A stretch of 14,801 nucleotides of DNA from contig JAFLUS010000013.1 of assembly GCA_022508685.1 (NCBI GenBank), positions 1-14,801 of the forward strand, in the 5' to 3' direction. Under the pieces are notes generated by a model. That model was given only the letters and a program-made list of their open reading frames with translations. It did not search any database and had not been told where the DNA came from. Both the position numbers and the translations under genes were made by a program. Position 1 is the first letter of the stretch. The number at the start of each line of letters is the position of its first letter. Positions 11,398 through 14,801 of the stretch are shown piece after piece. The stretch is from Prevotellaceae bacterium (GTDB lineage: Bacteria; Bacteroidota; Bacteroidia; Bacteroidales; Bacteroidaceae).

Positions 11398-12974
11398 CAG
11401 GCAATCACCCGACACAGGCAAAGCAGAATGATGCCCGCCAAGGCTAATTGAATGGCACGGGCACTGCGAAGGCGGAACGCCAATATGCTGCCACCCATCA
11501 CGATGTAGAGCAACACGACTTCGACGGCGGTAGGACGATAGGCAAACGTGGCGAAAGGCAGTGACGCGACCCACTCCACCATCGCATTCATCATTTTCGC
11601 TACAAAACCGAGCATGTCGGGAAGCACCGACGGATAAAATCCAAATCCCATGCACACCCACCACAGCAAGGCGGTCAGCATCAGCACAAAGGCAAAAAGC
11701 GACATCGGAAGATTGGAAAACACCGACAGCACCGGAACCTGCCCGAAATGGAAGGCAACAAGCGGAAAGGCAGCCATGCTTGCTGCAAAAGTAATCACTA
11801 CAGAACGCCCCAGATAGTCAAGTACGACATGATGCCTCACTGAAGTTTTCTTAAAAATCCGCGTGCTAAAAAAGACAATGCCGAGAACGCAGACGAACGA
11901 AAGTTGGAAACCGACATCGGCAAGCAGCAACGGATTGGCAGTCAGCATGAGTACGGCAGTCAGAGTCATTGCATTGAGCATCTGATACTGCATTCCGCAG
12001 AGAAGGCATAATTGCAGCACGGAACACATCGTCGTGGCACGCACCAGCGACGGCGGAAAGCCTGCCAACGCACAATATGCCCACACGAGAGGAATGAACA
12101 GCAACGCAAAAAATCGGCGGAAACGTAACACGCAGAAATGCTCTACAAAGACGTTGAACAACAGAAGCAACATCGTAAGGTGGAAACCGGAAAGCGCCAA
12201 GATGTGAGATACGCCGGCATGGGCATACGTCTCGCGCAAGGCAGATGAAAGGTGCTCTCGGTTGCCTACCGTCATGGCCTCGACCACAGCCGTTGCATCG
12301 TATGTCCATCCCTGCTCTGCATACGTCAGGTGGATATGCTCACGCACTTTATTCACCCAATGACGCCACCCGCTGTCGGACGATGCAGCAGGACGGCACT
12401 CCCACTCCGAAGGGGCGACAAAGCACGTGGCAGATATGCCGCTGAAGAACAGGCGATTGCGATAGGAACGCAGAATATGGTCGATGCTGTCCTCAGGCAC
12501 CAAACGTGGTGAAGTAGCCTCCAACGAACGCAGACGCAGGCACAACGTGTCGCCAATGTGCAACTGCTGCGGTTCATGGGTCATGCCTTTGGAAAGGTAC
12601 GCCAAGATGCGGGTGTCGCCGCATCGCAACGGAACGGCATAGGTGCGGGCTTTCGGTTGCGGAACGTCTTCGACAATGGCACAAACGGACGTGCCGTCAG
12701 CGGGCAACCTCTCGGTCTGGCGGAAGCGGAGATGAAACAGAATGGAACCCGTGACAAAAGCAAAAATCATGGCGCATGCGCCAAACCACAACGGGCGATG
12801 CCTCGCGGGGGAGGTCAGTCCACCCACAACAATCATCGCCATGCCCGACACGACGAGCATAGCGACGAAGATGTGGAAAACAAAGTCAGAAAAACCGTGG
12901 CAGCCATAAGCCAACGACATGCCTGCCACGTAGGGAACGGCAAGCCTCATCAGCGGATAGCGCTGCCAGTCCAT
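11397..12974 (-). CDS. comEC: ComEC/Rec2 family DNA-uptake channel protein, without a metallo-beta-lactamase domain
   Basis: This 525-residue polytopic inner-membrane protein belongs to the family that moves single-stranded DNA across the membrane in competence. The N-terminal region has membrane helices (about 9-25, 30-52, 62-81), followed by an OB-like soluble part (about 90-190: VCAIVEDVPQPKARTYAVPL, LHIGDTLCLRLRS). The competence domain begins with HAGVSHILALSGFHL (252-266), the family hallmark, and continues with PPSLVRATTM (308-317) and DVGFQLSF (353-360) among many helices to the end. There is no C-terminal HxHxDH metallo-beta-lactamase domain, unlike Bacillus ComEC; the gene ends normally after the last helices, so this looks like the short architecture rather than truncation. 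Its ATG directly follows the rpe stop (TAAATG), implying translational coupling. Whether this organism is naturally transformable is not shown. Confidence 0.9.
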   Translation of the reverse strand: MDWQRYPLMRLAVPYVAGMSLAYGCHGFSDFVFHIFVAMLVVSGMAMIVVGGLTSPARHRPLWFGACAMIFAFVTGSILFHLRFRQTERLPADGTSVCAIVEDVPQPKARTYAVPLRCGDTRILAYLSKGMTHEPQQLHIGDTLCLRLRSLEATSPRLVPEDSIDHILRSYRNRLFFSGISATCFVAPSEWECRPAASSDSGWRHWVNKVREHIHLTYAEQGWTYDATAVVEAMTVGNREHLSSALRETYAHAGVSHILALSGFHLTMLLLLFNVFVEHFCVLRFRRFFALLFIPLVWAYCALAGFPPSLVRATTMCSVLQLCLLCGMQYQMLNAMTLTAVLMLTANPLLLADVGFQLSFVCVLGIVFFSTRIFKKTSVRHHVVLDYLGRSVVITFAASMAAFPLVAFHFGQVPVLSVFSNLPMSLFAFVLMLTALLWWVCMGFGFYPSVLPDMLGFVAKMMNAMVEWVASLPFATFAYRPTAVEVVLLYIVMGGSILAFRLRSARAIQLALAGIILLCLCRVIA

Positions 12975-13619
12975 TTACAGACTGCGCAACTCGGCAATGA
13001 CTTGCTCGGGGTTCGTTGCCCCAAACACGTAACTGCCGGCAACGAGCACGTCGACTCCGGCTGCGGCAAGCCGTGGTGCCGTCTCTGCATTGACACCGCC
13101 ATCGACCTCTATCAGCGCACCCGACCCTGTGCGGTCGATGAGTTGCCGCAGTTGCTTCACCTTGTCAATGGAATGCTCGATGAATTTCTGTCCGCCGAAA
13201 CCCGGATTTACCGTCATGAGCAGCACCATGTCAATATCGGCGATGATGCTTTCAAGACAGCACACAGGAGTGGACGGATTGAGCGTAACGCCAGCCTTCA
13301 TGCCGGCATCGTGAATTTCCTGCACTGCCCGATGAAGATGAACGCAAGCCTCATAGTGAACGTTCATCATCATGGCACCCAGACGCGACACTTCGCGCAC
13401 AAATTTTTCGGGACGCTCAATCATGAGATGCACGTCGAGCGGTTTCTGACAAAGTCGCGCCACGGCTTCGAGCACGGGAAACCCGAAACTGATGTTCGGC
13501 ACGAACACGCCATCCATGACGTCAAGATGGAGCCAATCGGCAGTACTGCGGTTAATCATCCCGATTTCGCGCTCCAAATTGCCGAAATCCGCAGCAAGCA
13601 AAGAAGGAGAGACTTTCAT
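12975..13619 (-). CDS. rpe: Ribulose-phosphate 3-epimerase
   Basis: This 214-residue TIM-barrel enzyme interconverts D-ribulose 5-phosphate and D-xylulose 5-phosphate in the pentose phosphate pathway, in the cytoplasm. Metal-binding and catalytic residues are visible: His31 and Asp33 in HLDVMDG, His64 in LDVHLMIE and Asp173 in IEVDGGVN. MTVNPGFGGQKF (135-146) is the phosphate/substrate loop, and AGSYVFG closes the phosphate site. The start MKVSPSLLAADFGNLEREI at 13619 is the standard family start; the open frame continues upstream, but that extension crosses the promoter and looks non-coding. It is followed with no gap by comEC. A good -7 element lies 75-82 bases upstream. Confidence 0.97.
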   Translation of the reverse strand: MKVSPSLLAADFGNLEREIGMINRSTADWLHLDVMDGVFVPNISFGFPVLEAVARLCQKPLDVHLMIERPEKFVREVSRLGAMMMNVHYEACVHLHRAVQEIHDAGMKAGVTLNPSTPVCCLESIIADIDMVLLMTVNPGFGGQKFIEHSIDKVKQLRQLIDRTGSGALIEVDGGVNAETAPRLAAAGVDVLVAGSYVFGATNPEQVIAELRSL

Positions 13620-13693
13620 AAGGCAGGAAACTTTAGCATTAAGACCCTGAAAAGGCAGACCGACGCAGCCGCAAGTCCGCCCGTTTTCATCCG

Positions 13694-13701
13694 CAAATAT
13701 A
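13694..13701 (-). promoter_or_regulatory. rpe-comEC promoter (-7 element)
   Basis: On the minus strand TATATTTG followed by CGG matches TAnnTTTG exactly, giving a leader of roughly 70 bases. No convincing TTTG is seen at -33. The divergent nrnA -7 element is about 65 bases away. Confidence 0.55.
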
Positions 13702-13765
13702 GAAAAAAATAATTTGATACACACGAAAAACATCGGCAAATCACCATTTATCACCACAAAATTGC

Positions 13766-13773
13766 TAAATTTG
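13766..13773 (+). promoter_or_regulatory. nrnA promoter (-7 element)
   Basis: TAAATTTG followed by CA is an exact -7 match, placing the start of transcription about 17 bases before the ATG at 13796. No clear -33 TTTG is found. The short leader is A-rich with no strong Shine-Dalgarno. Confidence 0.6.
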
Positions 13774-13795
13774 CAGAAAGAAAATCGCATCAACC

Positions 13796-14801
13796 ATGTT
13801 ACGACACATCCTATCGCCCAACGAAACGGCACAGTTGAAAAAACTGCTGGAGCAATGCCGAAACGTCGTCATCACCGCCCACACATCGCCCGACGGCGAC
13901 GCCATCGGTTCTGCATTGGCACTGCAGGAATACCTCATGCGACGCGGCAAGCAAGCCACCGTCATCGTGCCCAATTATTTCCCTGACTTCCTGAAATGGA
14001 TGCACGGAGCAGAGCACATCATTCTGTTCAACAAGCACCGCGCACGGTCGAAAACCATCATCGGGCTTGCCGACCTCATCGTCGCCATGGACTACAACGG
14101 CCTGTCGCGCATCGACGACTTGGCAATCCCCGTTCGCTATGCGCGCTGCACCAAACTGATGATTGACCACCACACGCAGCCCGAACCATTCTGCGACCTC
14201 ACCATTTCGCGTCCCGAAATGAGCAGTACCTGTGAACTGCTGTTCCGCATCCTCGACCAAATCGGCGAACTCGACCGCATCAACCGCCATGCAGCCGAGG
14301 ACATCTATGCCGGAATGTGCACCGACACGGGTCGTTTCACCTACAACTCCAATGACCCCGAAATCTTCCACATCATTGCCGAACTCATGCGCAAGGGCAT
14401 CGACAAAGACCGCATCATTCGCAACATCTACAACCAAAACACCGAAGGTCGCTACCGGCTCATGGGTTACATCCTGCTCGAAAAACTGAAAGTGATGCCC
14501 GAATTCCACGCCTCCTACTTCACACTGACTCGCGACGAACTCAAACGCTTCCAATACCTCAAAGGCGACGCAGAGGGAATCGTCAACATGCCACTCGAAA
14601 TTCGCGGACAACGCCTTTCCATCGCCCTGCGCGAAGATACGGAAAAACCACAAATCTGCGTTTCCATCCGCAGTTTCGACGATTTCCCCGCCAACGAAAT
14701 GGCAGCCCGTTTCTTCAATGGCGGCGGGCACTTCAACGCCGCCGGCGGTCGCCTCTACTGCAACATGGAAGAAGCCATCCGCGTCACGGAAGAAGCCATC
14801 C
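13796..14801 (+). CDS. nrnA: DHH-family phosphoesterase, NrnA-type (3' end missing)
   Basis: 335 residues are present from the ATG at 13796 and the frame is still open at the window edge; families of this type are about 340-350 long, so little is missing. NrnA-type enzymes degrade short oligoribonucleotides (nanoRNA) and dephosphorylate 3'-phosphoadenosine 5'-phosphate in the cytoplasm, using Mn ions. The DHH domain shows HTSPDGDAIGS (29-39, metal-binding Asp33 and Asp35), MDYNG (98-102, Asp99), the name-giving DHH (124-126) and CTDTGRF (175-181, Asp177). The DHHA1 domain carries NGGGHFNAAGG (308-318), the substrate-binding GGGH motif. It is divergent from rpe, with separate -7 elements. NrnA versus a close DHH relative cannot be fully settled from sequence alone, but the length and both motifs fit. 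Confidence 0.9.
   Translation, partial: MLRHILSPNETAQLKKLLEQCRNVVITAHTSPDGDAIGSALALQEYLMRRGKQATVIVPNYFPDFLKWMHGAEHIILFNKHRARSKTIIGLADLIVAMDYNGLSRIDDLAIPVRYARCTKLMIDHHTQPEPFCDLTISRPEMSSTCELLFRILDQIGELDRINRHAAEDIYAGMCTDTGRFTYNSNDPEIFHIIAELMRKGIDKDRIIRNIYNQNTEGRYRLMGYILLEKLKVMPEFHASYFTLTRDELKRFQYLKGDAEGIVNMPLEIRGQRLSIALREDTEKPQICVSIRSFDDFPANEMAARFFNGGGHFNAAGGRLYCNMEEAIRVTEEAI

Noticed and set aside
12558..13712. 384-residue plus-strand open frame
   Set aside because: Antisense to both rpe and comEC and crosses their junction; no domain recognised.
13811..14731. 306-residue minus-strand open frame
   Set aside because: Antisense to nrnA, which carries all DHH and DHHA1 motifs.

Overview
The window looks like a chromosomal stretch from a member of the Bacteroidota, most likely Bacteroidales and possibly Prevotellaceae (the family-level guess is inference from gene content and protein style). 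Evidence: several genes are preceded by the Bacteroidota -7 element TAnnTTTG; most genes lack a Shine-Dalgarno sequence; an RprX/RprY two-component pair is present; and there are two families largely confined to this phylum, a DUF4861 secreted protein and a carboxypeptidase-regulatory-fold secreted protein. Almost everything is core or housekeeping. There is no insertion sequence, integrase, tRNA, rRNA or CRISPR array.

Layout. 1-253: edge region with a possible partial minus-strand gene, a 29-bp near-perfect palindrome and the rprX promoter. 254-2590: rprX-rprY (sensor kinase and response regulator), closed by a strong terminator. 2591-3015: a convergent gap with a 36-bp purely alternating pyrimidine-purine tract, then a small minus-strand two-helix membrane protein. 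3142-4474: rpsF-rpsR-rplI ribosomal protein operon with its own promoter and terminator; rpsR and rplI have unusually strong Shine-Dalgarno sequences, and bL9 has an acidic Ala/Glu/Pro tail. 4500-5642: secreted carboxypeptidase-regulatory-fold protein, convergent with a secreted DUF4861 protein (5659-6921, minus). 6922-7378: long intergenic region with a 22-bp-period array of palindrome-centred repeats just upstream of the mtaB promoter. 7379-10881: tight operon mtaB / family 2 glycosyltransferase / hemW with 4-nt gaps. 11034-11264: small, extremely acidic heptad-repeat lipoprotein with codon use unlike its neighbours, with its own promoter and terminator. 11397-13619 (minus): rpe-comEC, with the stop codon directly abutting the start codon. 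13796 to the right edge: nrnA-type DHH phosphoesterase, divergent from rpe and cut by the window end.

How genes relate. RprXY senses an envelope or periplasmic signal and regulates transcription. The S6/S18/L9 cluster supplies ribosomal proteins; S6 and S18, with S21, are the proteins that hide the 16S anti-Shine-Dalgarno tail in Bacteroidia, so strong SDs inside this operon are suggestive of feedback control. MtaB and HemW are both radical-SAM proteins and are co-transcribed with a glycosyltransferase of unknown acceptor. The most unexplained signals are the 22-bp array, the acidic heptad lipoprotein, the repeated CG/TA alternating tracts found in both strand-convergent gaps that have space for them, and the palindrome upstream of rprX.
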